From NCBI RefSeq assembly GCF_037038585.1, contig NW_027288510.1:2671001-2735000 (forward strand): a DNA stretch of 64,000 nucleotides. Direction: 5' to 3'. This document shows, one piece after another, positions 46,490-56,565 of the stretch. Both the position numbers and the translations under genes were made by a program. The first letter of the stretch is position 1. Every line of letters begins with the position of its first letter. This stretch comes from Patagioenas fasciata. Its lineage: Eukaryota; Chordata; Aves; Columbiformes; Columbidae. The notes below the pieces were generated by a model, which was not told the DNA's origin, searched no databases, and worked only from the letters and a program-made list of their open reading frames with translations.

Positions 46490-47730
46490 GTGAGCACTGC
46501 AGTGAGGGGCTGACTGTTTGGTCTGTATCTCCGGTTTTCTAGATTTTCTGTTCTCAAATAAGGAGGTGTACTTAAAATGTAGATTTTGCGGGGGGAGGCG
46601 GGTCTGTCCCATTTAAACTGTGTCCTTATGGAGCCCATAAAAAGGTCTCTGACTTCAGTGAAGCAACTCATGCAGAACTTTAGCAAATATTTTCCGTTCA
46701 GTTATTTAACGTCTGCAGCTGCTCTCTGTGCCTGGAAAACAAATCACATCAAAAACTACAGGGAATAAAAACTGTCATTCTTTATTTTCAAGGAAGCAGA
46801 GAAATCGTAGCCCATTCCCATTAGTGTCTATGAAAGTTCTGTTCGAGACATCGAATTCTCAGTAAGTTCTGAGCCAGAGAACTAGATTTAATTCAGCATA
46901 TTATGCCTTTGCATGACTTGCAGGATCATTGCTTTGAAATACGATAGTAGGTTTAAAGAGCATCCTCCTATAAGGAATGAAAAGCAACACCTATTTATAT
47001 GCAGAATTTCAAAGAGGAAGAACTCTGTGTGTTTGGTTTGTATCCTGACTTGTTATTCCACACAGGGCTCTGTCCCGGTGTTTCCTTCCATCTTTGTAAC
47101 AAAGCGTTTGCTTTTGGACCTGATCCTGAGAACAGAGACACGTGGGTAACTTCACTCACGTGCTTGGGCCCCTGGCGCTGGGCGTTGGGTGTCTGTAGAT
47201 TTCAGAGCTGTTAGCAGGATGTGTTAACAGTTGCTCGTGATGCCCAGACCCCAAGGGAATCCAGATTGCCTTCATCTTCTCATCCTCCGTTCTGTTGATT
47301 CTACTGGGCTCAAGGAAGCTGTGTTTATAGTTTAAACTTGAATTGTAGCAGAGGAGAGATGACTTTCTACCAGAGGGTCAGGTGAGGTAAATCAGCTTCA
47401 GCCCATTTTGGTGGTGTAACCTCTGCTTCCATCAGGGCCTGTTGCTGCTGAAGAAACTCCTGGGTGTGTTTGATGGTGCTGTTTTGCTTTCAGTCACTTG
47501 GTCAGCCCAAAACGCTGCAGCGCTGCTTGTTTTCCAGTGCCCTGTGTACACACGCCAGCACGAAACTTGGAATCTTTCTCTCTCAAAACCGCTCCTGGGT
47601 TGCCTGAGGTGACTCTAACACTGTTTTTATTTTGGAAAGAAGATAGTAAGGGAACTTTTTATTTTTCTAACTAGCGCAATAGGTTTCTAGACATGGGTTG
47701 CAGTCACTTTCTTTTGGTTTTTTTTGCTAC

Positions 47731-47848
47731 GTCTTACCCAGAAGAATTTGGGCCAAAACATTGGCCAAGCTCCCGATTCACTCACGTGACGAAACTCCGA
47801 CCGGCAGCCCTGCGTGCTGCACGAGAGAAGGGGTCAGACCACATCCTG
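47731..47848 (+). pseudogene. COLGALT2: COLGALT2-like exon 3, acceptor lost
   Basis: 118 bp encoding [19 protein letters not shown] and [13 protein letters not shown], with donor gtaagt intact. The pyrimidine tract ttttttttgct is present, but the two bases before the exon are AC, not AG. Confidence 0.8.
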
Positions 47849-48525
47849 GTAAGTACACGGTTTGATTTATTAACTGTCCTCAGGCAAAAGCTTTTCAGAT
47901 GGTCACTCTGATAACTCCGGGGCTGCCAAAAAGTTTCCTGTCCATCTAAAGACAAAGCTCTCTGCAGTGAGATGCCGTGTATCGTTTCTTGGTCTGATGA
48001 GCAAGAGAGTTTGCAGCTGGAGAGAGAAGTCCATGGGTAAACCCAAGGTTTGTTGCCCAGCGGTCAGGACTGAACGTAGTCCTGGTGGTGGGTAGGTACC
48101 TGCAAGGGGCCCTCAGATGGAAACCCCACCTGTTAGTGATGGAATGTAAGGGGAATAGTTCTACGGAACAGTTGTGAACAGATGTGTGGCTTTGGTGACT
48201 GCAGCAGCCACTTTTTAAGAGTGATCCTCTTTGCAGAATAAATGCACCCTGAATTTTCAGCAGTGATGTTTTCCCCCGCAGCTCCGTTGCCCCAGTGTTG
48301 GAGGAACATTCCGTGGAGTGCGAGGGAAACTCCGCATCTCTTCCCGTCTCATAATGTACCTTTAACAGAGATGTGTCCTACGGTATCAAAACCAGCAGCT
48401 CAGTGCTTTTTGGGTTTTTTTTGACAACCTCATGCCTCTGGCTGCCTTGTTCCCAAGAAAGCATCAGGGCAAGCATATCATTTAATCTAATAACAAATTT
48501 ATTTTTCTCTTCCCCTCTTCTCTAA

Positions 48526-48660
48526 TTTATTGATACAGATAACTCACTGACCAACGCAGAAACCCTGACCCTGTTGATAGCAGAAAACAAGACCTTGGTG
48601 GCACCAATGCTCGAGTCTCGCTCTCTCTACTCAAATTTCTGGTGTGGCATCACCCCCCAG
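48526..48660 (+). pseudogene. COLGALT2: COLGALT2-like exon 4, DXD motif, acceptor lost, GC donor
   Basis: 135 bp (45 codons) encoding [10 protein letters not shown]...[10 protein letters not shown]. Asp-Thr-Asp is the metal-binding DXD of the N-terminal GT domain. The two bases before the exon are AA instead of AG. The nearby AG at 48537-48538 (tgatacag) would shift the frame into a stop. The donor CAG|gcaagt is a GC donor, which some real introns use. Confidence 0.82.
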
Positions 48661-49600
48661 GCAAGTGACCTCCTGAACGCTACTGGGCGACTGTGCAAGC
48701 TGTGTTTGCAAAGGCCTCTTGTGTCTGTGAAGTGGTGGGTTGTGGTTTCTGTCCTGTGGGCTTTCCTGGCTGTTTTTGTAGCGTCCTTTTCTGAAAAGAA
48801 GCTGCTGTAGCTCGGTGCCGTGCACTCAGCTCAGCTTGCGCCTCTCTGAGTGGCAGCATCCCAAATCTTGGTGGGTACCTTTGGGAAAGGTCCATACGTT
48901 TATAGGAAATCTGGGAATGAGGGCAGAGAGGACACTGCGGTCTATCAGTGTTTTTCAGGCTTTGTTTTCTAACCGAGCTGTAGGTACGAGCAGAGCAACG
49001 CGTGTTCTGCATTGGGTGTGCAGGCACGTAGCTGGAACTTGCTGCCTGGTCTGAGATTTCTCGCTTGAAAAAGCTGAATCTGGAGGAAGCTGAGCTTGTT
49101 TAGCCAAAAGTCCTGGGAAATGATACAATCCCACTAACTACATCAAAAATACTGATACACACACCAGAATTTATTTGAGGTCACTCCATATGTTTGTTTA
49201 ATGGCCTTAAATCTCTTGGTACATAATTTTAGACAAGCTTTCCTGTATAGTGATGCTAATCAGAGAGGAATTTGCTTTTCTTTCTACAGCTTTGTGTTGT
49301 ATATAGGTTGTTTTTCTCACACATGAACAAGATTTATGTGTTGGGGCAACATCGTTTGCCTTGTAGAAATTAGTTTAGTGCTTCTTTCTCAAATCATAGA
49401 TGCTGCAGTAAATATTGGTACAAAGATGCTGCCTAGTAGGAGTAACATCATTTTTAGAGCCAGAATGAGATTGAGCTATCACTTGACAAGTAGATCCACA
49501 TCGCTGTGGTCAGTGTGGGTCAGCGGTGATTTTTTGCCTTTTTTCACTCTTTTTCTTTGGAATGTTCTTGACTAAGCTCTAGATGGGCTTCCTCAGACAT
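48661..49600. other. Intron-like sequence, no feature found
   Basis: Lies between exons 4 and 5 of the COLGALT2-like remnant. No repeat was recognised before the LTR-like block at 49.6 kb. Confidence 0.45.
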
Positions 49601-50040
49601 TCAGCCTCGTGGGATCGTTTCTGGAAACAAATGGACATCGGTGCAGTGAGCAAGACTGCATCGAGCTGATCTAGGCCACAAGGGAAGGGTCATTGAAAGG
49701 TCCTTGACCACACAGAATGGGGTAGAAAGTTGATGAGGCAAGAGGAGAATGAGGAGTTGAAGTAGTTTGTGGTGAGACATGAGAGGTGATGATTGTCTAA
49801 GGTAGCAATCAATCATGTATTAGCTAGAGAAATGTAAGCAGCGCGTAATCTAACTATAATTATCCAAGTATAAATAATGTAACTACAAAATCAGCAGTTT
49901 AAGACTATATAACCTGATCAAACTTTACATTAAACAGCTTCAGTTTATAACTCTCATAGAGTTGTCGGAGTCCATTCTTCTCCCGCACAGTCTGAGGTGA
50001 GGACTATAATTAATACTCGTTTCTCCAAGCCCACAGGTAA
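49600..50040 (+). mobile_element. Possible solo LTR in the COLGALT2-like intron
   Basis: LTR-like architecture: a U3-like stretch, TATA-like signals (tataaataatg near 49870; ctatataacc near 49905), attaaac as a polyadenylation-like signal near 49930, and a CT-rich U5-like end. No internal region. It is a fossil and the boundaries are approximate. Confidence 0.45.
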
Positions 50041-52056
50041 ATCTCAATAGTGAGATCGGGTTTTTGACCTGTTTGCTGCTCTGCTGCTGGCAGGTGTTCC
50101 GTCATCCCTTGGGGATGTTGGAGAGGCTCCATGCTCCAGCCATTTCCTGCCCTCTTGCTTTGCTCCAGAGAGCTACCCGGTTACTAATTATTGTCATTAT
50201 TGCTGGAGTGAAATGAAGAACAAACTCCATTTCCCACTTCTGGTGTAAAACATCCTCTGGCAGTCTCCTTCTGTAGGATTTCTTGAGGAAGGTCTTTGTT
50301 TTTAAAGCTCTCGGTGATTATATTTTTTCTTTTACAGAAACCACCGAATCTTTTCTCTTTTGGCCCCCACACCATCTTATGACAAGGAGTTCCACAAGTC
50401 AGACCAACTAATTGAGTAAAAATAGCAGGAAAAGGTCCTGAACTCGCCAAATTCTTGGGAAGTAAATACACAGATAAGAAAAGGGGTGTGTTTACTTGTT
50501 TCAGTTTTTGTTTTAAAATGGAGAAATAAACTTTATAGGAAAGGCATTGTCCTTTAAGTGTTTAAGGTGAAGTCCTGATGTAAACCAGCAGTTCTCCACA
50601 GCCTGGCATGGGGCTCTGCCAGTGTGCGCCAGCCCCAGCCCCGGCCCCTGCTGTTACCTCTCCAGCAGAAAATCTCCATCATTACCAGGATTACTGAGAA
50701 AAGGAGGGGAAAAAAAACCTAGCAGCAAATGCATCTTGCAGGATTTGCTGAAAAAAGCTGCTCAGATGAAGAGGAAAGTTCCCACTTCTTTTCCTTTTCT
50801 CTTAGTTACTGCTGCTTGTTTCTGTGCTCGCAGTCCTGCAGCTTCGTGCTCTCAGCCTTGCTCTCCCTGGAGACTTGGGGAGGGAGCAGGAACTGGAGAA
50901 TGCCCTAAAACACAAAGCCAAACCCAGCTGCAGACAGCCTGACATTCAGCTGTCGTGAAGCTGTCCTTAGGAGAGCACAGCAGTGCTGACAAGTTGGAGT
51001 CTTTCTTGGCTACAGGTGATTTATGAGCCATGAAAAGCCCCACAAGCCCGTAGTGAGCAAGTGGAGGAGGACAAAAATGAAGTTTCCAGCATCTTTCACC
51101 TGTGGGCACTCTCGGCTGTCTGTTAACGTTGGATGTTTTAACCCTTCCCGCAGCGGGAATGCCGGTGAGGGCTCTGCCCGCTCTCTGCTCTTCGTGGACA
51201 TCTGAGACATCCAGGCCTCACAGCGTGGTCAGAAGGTTTCTGAAGGGCAGACCAACAGATGCACAAACAGACAAACGCACCACACGGTGCTTCTGCGCAA
51301 GGGCAGGGTAAAGTGGTTCTGCAGTGATTTGCTCGGCTGTTGCTAGGATGCTCTTGGAAAATATAAATCAAAAGTAACTTCAACTGATTGTAGTGACTCA
51401 TCATTTCTGTAAAGACCAGAATCCACTACGGACCCAACCGTCAGCCATGTTCAGATGTCTAATTGGTGCATTAGGACTTTCTTTCAGGGGGAATTCAGTG
51501 TATTGATTTCCAAATCTGATAGCTTTAGACATATGGCACCTGCAGACCCAGCTGTGAGCTGCACAAGGCGGGTGTCGCACCCTCAGTGCCGAAAGGTTGG
51601 CAAAGCTCTTTAGGTCATGGCCAGAAATACTTTGCAGGTCCTATTCGGTGAGACACTGAATGTCCTTTGTGCTTGTTGAACACAGAGGATGCCACAGACG
51701 CTCAGCAGCTTCCAGGGTCAGAGCTGAGAGTCTATGTGCAAAAAAAAGGTTTCCAGAGAGCCAGGGGAAAAAAATCCGAGATTTGAAGCTCTGTTGCAAG
51801 GGAATTTTGTAGCAGAAAGGCTTGGATTTCCATTAGCTGCTGAAAAGCAGAGAGAAGGTCATATTTTAACCTTTTTGGTTGAAGATTGTTTCTGAATACT
51901 TGACTGAGCCCTTTTCAAAATGGGGACACTTCAAAATCTGAGAACTGAGCACTGATCCGTCTCTGCTGAGCGGGACTAAGGGCAGGAGCTTTTGCTGGGG
52001 AGCAGCTGTGAAACTGAAGTCTTCTGTCACATCCAGCCCTCTGCTTCTGTTTGCAG
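50041..52056. other. Intron-like sequence, no feature found
   Basis: About 2 kb upstream of the fifth COLGALT2-like exon. No additional exon, repeat family or RNA gene was recognised. Confidence 0.45.
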
Positions 52057-52261
52057 GGCTATTACAAAAGGACCCTGGATTACCCCCTGATCCGGGAATG
52101 GAAGAGGACAGGCTGGTTTGCTGTCCCGATGATTCATTCCACCTTCCTCATCGACTTGAGGAAAGAAGCCTCCACCAAGCTGATGTTCTACCCCCCGCAT
52201 CAGGACTACACCTGGAGCTTTGACGATATCATGGTCTTTGCCTTCTCCAGTCGCCAGGCAG
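52057..52261 (+). pseudogene. COLGALT2: COLGALT2-like exon 5
   Basis: 205 bp with acceptor tctgtttgcag and donor gtgtgt. Encodes [19 protein letters not shown] through FAFSSRQAG. The residue after KRTG is Trp where family members have Cys (GCF to GWF), which fits relaxed constraint. Confidence 0.88.
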
Positions 52262-54950
52262 GTGTGTCTGGAGACTTTGCTGGGCAGGATTCACTCGTAG
52301 ACATGCAGATCTTTACTTTGGAGTTCACAGGCCAAAAGCCAATTTTTTGGCTTCAGTGGTGAGTTAAGACCCTGTTCCCTTTTCTCTTCTGGATCTGGTC
52401 AGGGACAACCAGCAGCAAGTGAGTGGCAGTGCAGTTTTGAATCACAGATAGCTTCAAAAGACATGGGAACTATTCTAGGGCCGAAGGCAATGTTTCAGAG
52501 ACAAAATTAGTGGCATCTACCTTTGTTTTTTGTCACAGTGAGATGATAGCGAGCACAAGTGAATGCTGTGAGAGTGGAAGGCACTCTGTAGTTGTCTAAA
52601 TTCACCACTTCCAGGAGACTCCATGAGGAAGGGGTGAGGACAAGAGACACTTTTTAGACGTTGCAGTGTTTGTGCAAAATAAAACCCAAGTTGCTTGCCT
52701 GCAGTGCTTGATGAAGCTTTGCTTTGTGGCAGCTCAGCAGGAATTGTCTGAGAGTTAAGAGGTTTTTCTTTTGTTGGTTCTGTTTGCTTTAAGCAAAATC
52801 AGTGCAACTTTCAGGGAGTGATGTGGGGTCTGTGGGCCGTGCTCAGAGGAAATTTCGTGCTGGCGTGAGAGCGGTAAAATCTCCACAGAACTGACGCCTC
52901 ACTGGGACTTTGGGAGAATGAGTCAAGAACCAGTCCTTGAGATGTTTGGGGCTCCAGCTGGTACTGGGACCAGTTTCTACCAGACATTGGGAGGATTTCA
53001 ATTAGATCTGAAACTCAGGAGTCCTTTCGGGCCAAGGCACCACCTCAGTGTCTTCTTCTACCTGGAACGGCTGTTGGTGTGTGCAGAGCTCCGTGTATCT
53101 TGGGGGATTCGCTGTCTCTTAGTGCACGATACCACTGCTACAGCTGCTTGTTCTTCTGCTGAGGATGATTAGTCCTGTTTATTTTTGGATCTGGTGGGTA
53201 TTCTGTCTCTAGCGAAGTCCTGGCTGGCAGAACTGTGTCCCATCTATGAAAGGAGCTCCTGGGAAGGGTATGTTTTTAATGACCATCTGTATTGTTCTTT
53301 GCCCTCCTGTGTTGAAAAGGGCAAAGTTTGGGGCCTTATAAAGGAAAAAATGACTGATGAAACCTCAGCGGCACTGATGAAACGCGCTTCTGTTCAGAGC
53401 TTCACAACTGGCTTGCTGGCTTACTGGGGTGAATTACTTGGGGAAAGTCGGGTTTTGGGTCTTCTGAGTGATGTGCAGCTGGTGTTATCTGTCCTCTCCT
53501 TGTAAAAAGTTAAGGTGAGAAGGAGGGGCTGTTCTTGGGGTGCAGACAAGTAGAGGGAAAGTGAAGAAGTGTGGCTTCTCAACAGTGGCTTCTAGAGAAG
53601 AGCCAGGCTGAGCAATCTGCCTTTCCCACCACTTACAGAGCAGTGCAGCGACTGTTGGCAGCTTTCTTTTGAGTGATCCTTCCTGTTGCAAACAGCACTG
53701 CGAAAGACAGTGTTCTTGGCATGATAAGCAGGGCTTTTTAAAACTCAGCTTCCAGGGGATGTGGAGCATGGATGAGTGGGAGAGGAGACGCAACAAGAGC
53801 TGAAATTGAGCCCTTGGGAGGCAGAGGAAGATGGGAGTTTGCAGGGCACTTTTGGGGCCCTGACCTTTTGAGTCAGGACATGGGTATGTTGGCTCCAAAA
53901 GAGAACAGAGGTTTAGGTCCAGTGAGCAAAGCAGGTTCCCTCAAATCTACCTGCCCCTTGTTCCCTCTGACAGCATCCAATTAGTCTGGGAACTGCATTG
54001 CATCAGCTCCAGCTGCTTCAGAAATATTTCAGGGATCCAAACCCATCATTTTTTCCTTCCATCCTAGAACACTTCAGCTTTTTCCAGAGCTGACCTCGGC
54101 AGTCTGGCCCGCTGATCTTCTCAGATTGTTGGCTTGTGTCCTGGGCTGAGTTTTGTCACCCAGGACAAAAGGATGACATCCAAGTTCAGAAATGTGAAAA
54201 ATGTATGGACTTTGAGGTATACTTCTCTTCAGAGTAATTCCACTTATTTCCCTGAAACCATAAACGATGTTGGCTTTTGTCTGGGCCAAGTACTGCGCTT
54301 AACGCCTCAGGTCAACCCATTGATTTTTCCAGCAGTGAATCTTCTGCTCGAAGCAGGCGGTTTGTGATGCTCCACAGAGACCATCCCACCCGTCCCACTT
54401 CTGCCGAGAGGGCGTGGGCTGCGGAGCACAGAACAAAACCCAGCGCAGGTGTTTTATTGAGGAGGGCGGTCTCCGTAGAGCCCTTTGCACTGGCAAGATG
54501 ATGTTGAGCTGGCCAGACCTTCTGAGCTTCCTTCAGCCTGAGGCTCTGAAGACCTCAGGCCAACCAGGAATGTCCAGTCGCAGGGATGTGGGGGAAATTT
54601 AGGTTGCCTAAATATGACTGTGGATTTATTTAAGGCATATGACTGTGAACCCTGCTCACTGCCTTACAAAGGCTGATAGTAACACCAGTATCTCTAACCT
54701 TCTGTCCTTTGTAGCAAACTTTTATTTTGTTATAAAAACAGAGCCGGAGAGTGAGTCCCCCTCCCCGTTTTAAGGTAGATTTACCATTTTGAAGTAACTT
54801 TTATCCCAGAAGAAACAGAAATACTGGTGTGAATCTATGCAGATGAACTGTGTTTAAGCCAGCGGAAGATAAAAACGGAGATCAGATAAGATTAGTTGAT
54901 TAGATCAGTGCCAAATCCATTAATATCAACTCAGTTCCTGGGATCAGCTG
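52262..54950. other. Non-coding; no further COLGALT2 exons found
   Basis: The exon expected next in the family (carrying a CNREHYGYLP-like sequence) is absent. Frames at 52918-53505 show no known domain. The CR1 insertion follows. Confidence 0.5.
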
Positions 54951-55456
54951 CCTGAAGCCAGCTCGACCGGAGTGCGAGCGAAATCTCGACGCTACAGAGG
55001 TGGGTGAGGGTAAAGAAAGGGGTTTCAGGTCGCGTTTTCGTTTTCGATTTCGCTACCCGGAAGCCCCCGGCAGCCGTTGCGGAGGCGGCTGACGTGGCGT
55101 GGGCGTTACCACGGTGACGGTGGTTACGCCCCCTCCACTTTGCCTTGAAAAAGCCTGTGGGAGGGGAGCGACGCGTCGCTGCCCACCAGGTGCTGGGAGG
55201 TGAGCCAGCCTGTGAGGCAGGAGGGTGCTACCCACGCTCTGCCGCAGCAACGACGGTGGTAGCTCGTGCAGTGGGGTGCAGAGGTTCTGTTCCCCCTTGC
55301 TGTTAGACCTCTCACCTGTTGCTGGTGACACAGACTGGGGCGTGGCAGTGCAGGTAGGCTGGACACAACCAGCTCTTTTAGGTGAGTTTGTTGGGGGTTT
55401 CATTTCGTTTGGGTGGTCTTTTTTGTTTGTTTGTTTGTTTTTAAATAAAGGCAGTA

Positions 55457-56563
55457 ATGGTTTCTAGAAAAAGGAAAGCTGTTGCTGCTGCTGATACAAA
55501 GAGTGTGTCTACACAGGAGGTGTCTACACAGACACTACCCTCCAAGAAGGATGCAGCCACCCAGGTTTCTGGCTGTGCAGAGTGTCTGTGCCTGGCATTG
55601 GTACCAGAGGATGGTGTGGGAGGCACCTGTGTACGATGCGAGCAGGTCAATGACTTACTGTGCCTAGTGGCAGAGCTCAAGGAAGAGGTGGAGAGACTAA
55701 GGAGCATTAGGGAAAGTGAAGTGGAAATTGACTGGTGGAGTCAAACCCTCTTGGCTCCTAAGGGTGTGCAACCAGAGATGGTGAAGCCCCATCCTTCCTG
55801 CCATAAGGCGGATGGAGCAGAACTAGCTGATGAGGGGGAATGGAAACGGGTCCCTGATCGGAGAGGCAAAAGAGCACTCTCTCGAACACCATCACCACCC
55901 TTGGTGCCCTTAACAAATAGATACGAGGCCCTGGACCCAGAAAGTCCATCAGAGAACAGCCAAGAAGATCTGCCTGGAGAGCCTCCTAGACAGACCTCAT
56001 TTACAAAAAGAATTACAACCGCAACTATAAGGAAAAAACAAAGAAGGGTGGTTGTAGTCGGTGACTCCCTTCTGAGGGGAACAGAGGGCCCTATATGTCG
56101 CCCAGACCCATCCCACAGGGAGGTCTGCTGCCTTCCTGGGGCCAGGGTGAGGGATATCAATAGAAGACTGCCGGAGCTAATTCAGCCCACAGATTATTAT
56201 CCCCTGTTAGTAGTCCAAGCTGGCAGTGAGGACATTAACAGAAGAAGTATCAGGGCAATTAAAAAAGACTTTAAAGCACTGGGTCAGTCAGTTCATGGGA
56301 CAGGAGCACAGGTGATATTTGCCTCAGTTCCTGTGCTATCCGGAATGGATGAGGAGGCAAATAAAGAGAGAAACAGAAAAGCCCATCTCATTAACAGATG
56401 GCTAAAGGATTGGTGCCACCATAAAAATTTTGTTTTTTTTGACCATGGGGCAAACTCCATGGTACCTAGTCTCATGAAATCAGATGGGCTTCATCCCTCT
56501 GGGAAGAGCAAGAGGACTATAGCCCATAAGTTGGCAGCACTGATCAAGAGGGCTTTAAACTAG
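55457..56563 (+). CDS. CR1 ORF1 protein (esterase-type, Cys-rich N-terminus)
   Basis: 368 residues from a real ATG at 55457. Residues 40-61 hold a CxxC...CxxC pair (CAECLC, CVRC), a zinc-finger-like element. A coiled-coil-like segment [14 protein letters not shown] covers 70-83. From about 195 the SGNH/GDSL-esterase fold seen in CR1 ORF1 proteins follows: GDSLLRG with Ser204, SVPVLSG near 290, and [11 protein letters not shown] with Asp343 and His346. The block that usually reads GTND appears here as GSED (256-259), so one oxyanion-hole residue may be changed. ORF1p is an RNA-binding partner of the retrotransposition particle. ORF2 begins two bases after its stop. Confidence 0.92.
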   Translation: MVSRKRKAVAAADTKSVSTQEVSTQTLPSKKDAATQVSGCAECLCLALVPEDGVGGTCVRCEQVNDLLCLVAELKEEVERLRSIRESEVEIDWWSQTLLAPKGVQPEMVKPHPSCHKADGAELADEGEWKRVPDRRGKRALSRTPSPPLVPLTNRYEALDPESPSENSQEDLPGEPPRQTSFTKRITTATIRKKQRRVVVVGDSLLRGTEGPICRPDPSHREVCCLPGARVRDINRRLPELIQPTDYYPLLVVQAGSEDINRRSIRAIKKDFKALGQSVHGTGAQVIFASVPVLSGMDEEANKERNRKAHLINRWLKDWCHHKNFVFFDHGANSMVPSLMKSDGLHPSGKSKRTIAHKLAALIKRALN

Positions 56564-56565
56564 GT

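Larger units (their letters stand above)
46379..52261 (+). pseudogene. COLGALT2: COLGALT2-like procollagen galactosyltransferase, exons 2-5 only
   Basis: Four exons in order and phase: 46379-46489, 47731-47848, 48526-48660, 52057-52261. Together they would encode an N-terminal part of a GT25 collagen beta-galactosyltransferase, the ER enzyme that adds galactose to hydroxylysine. Diagnostic stretches are [37 protein letters not shown] (with the DXD motif), [25 protein letters not shown] and [10 protein letters not shown]. The wording fits COLGALT2 better than COLGALT1 or CERCAM. The acceptors of the second and third exons read AC and AA instead of AG, and the third exon leaves by a GC donor. 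The first exon and all exons after FAFSSRQAG are missing. Introns are kept, so this is a segmental-duplication remnant, not a retrocopy. I call it a pseudogene; an assembly error at both acceptors is the alternative. Confidence 0.85.

Noticed and set aside
55060-55456. Separate CpG-island promoter of a host gene
   Set aside because: It is better explained as the GC-rich 5' UTR and internal promoter of the full-length CR1.
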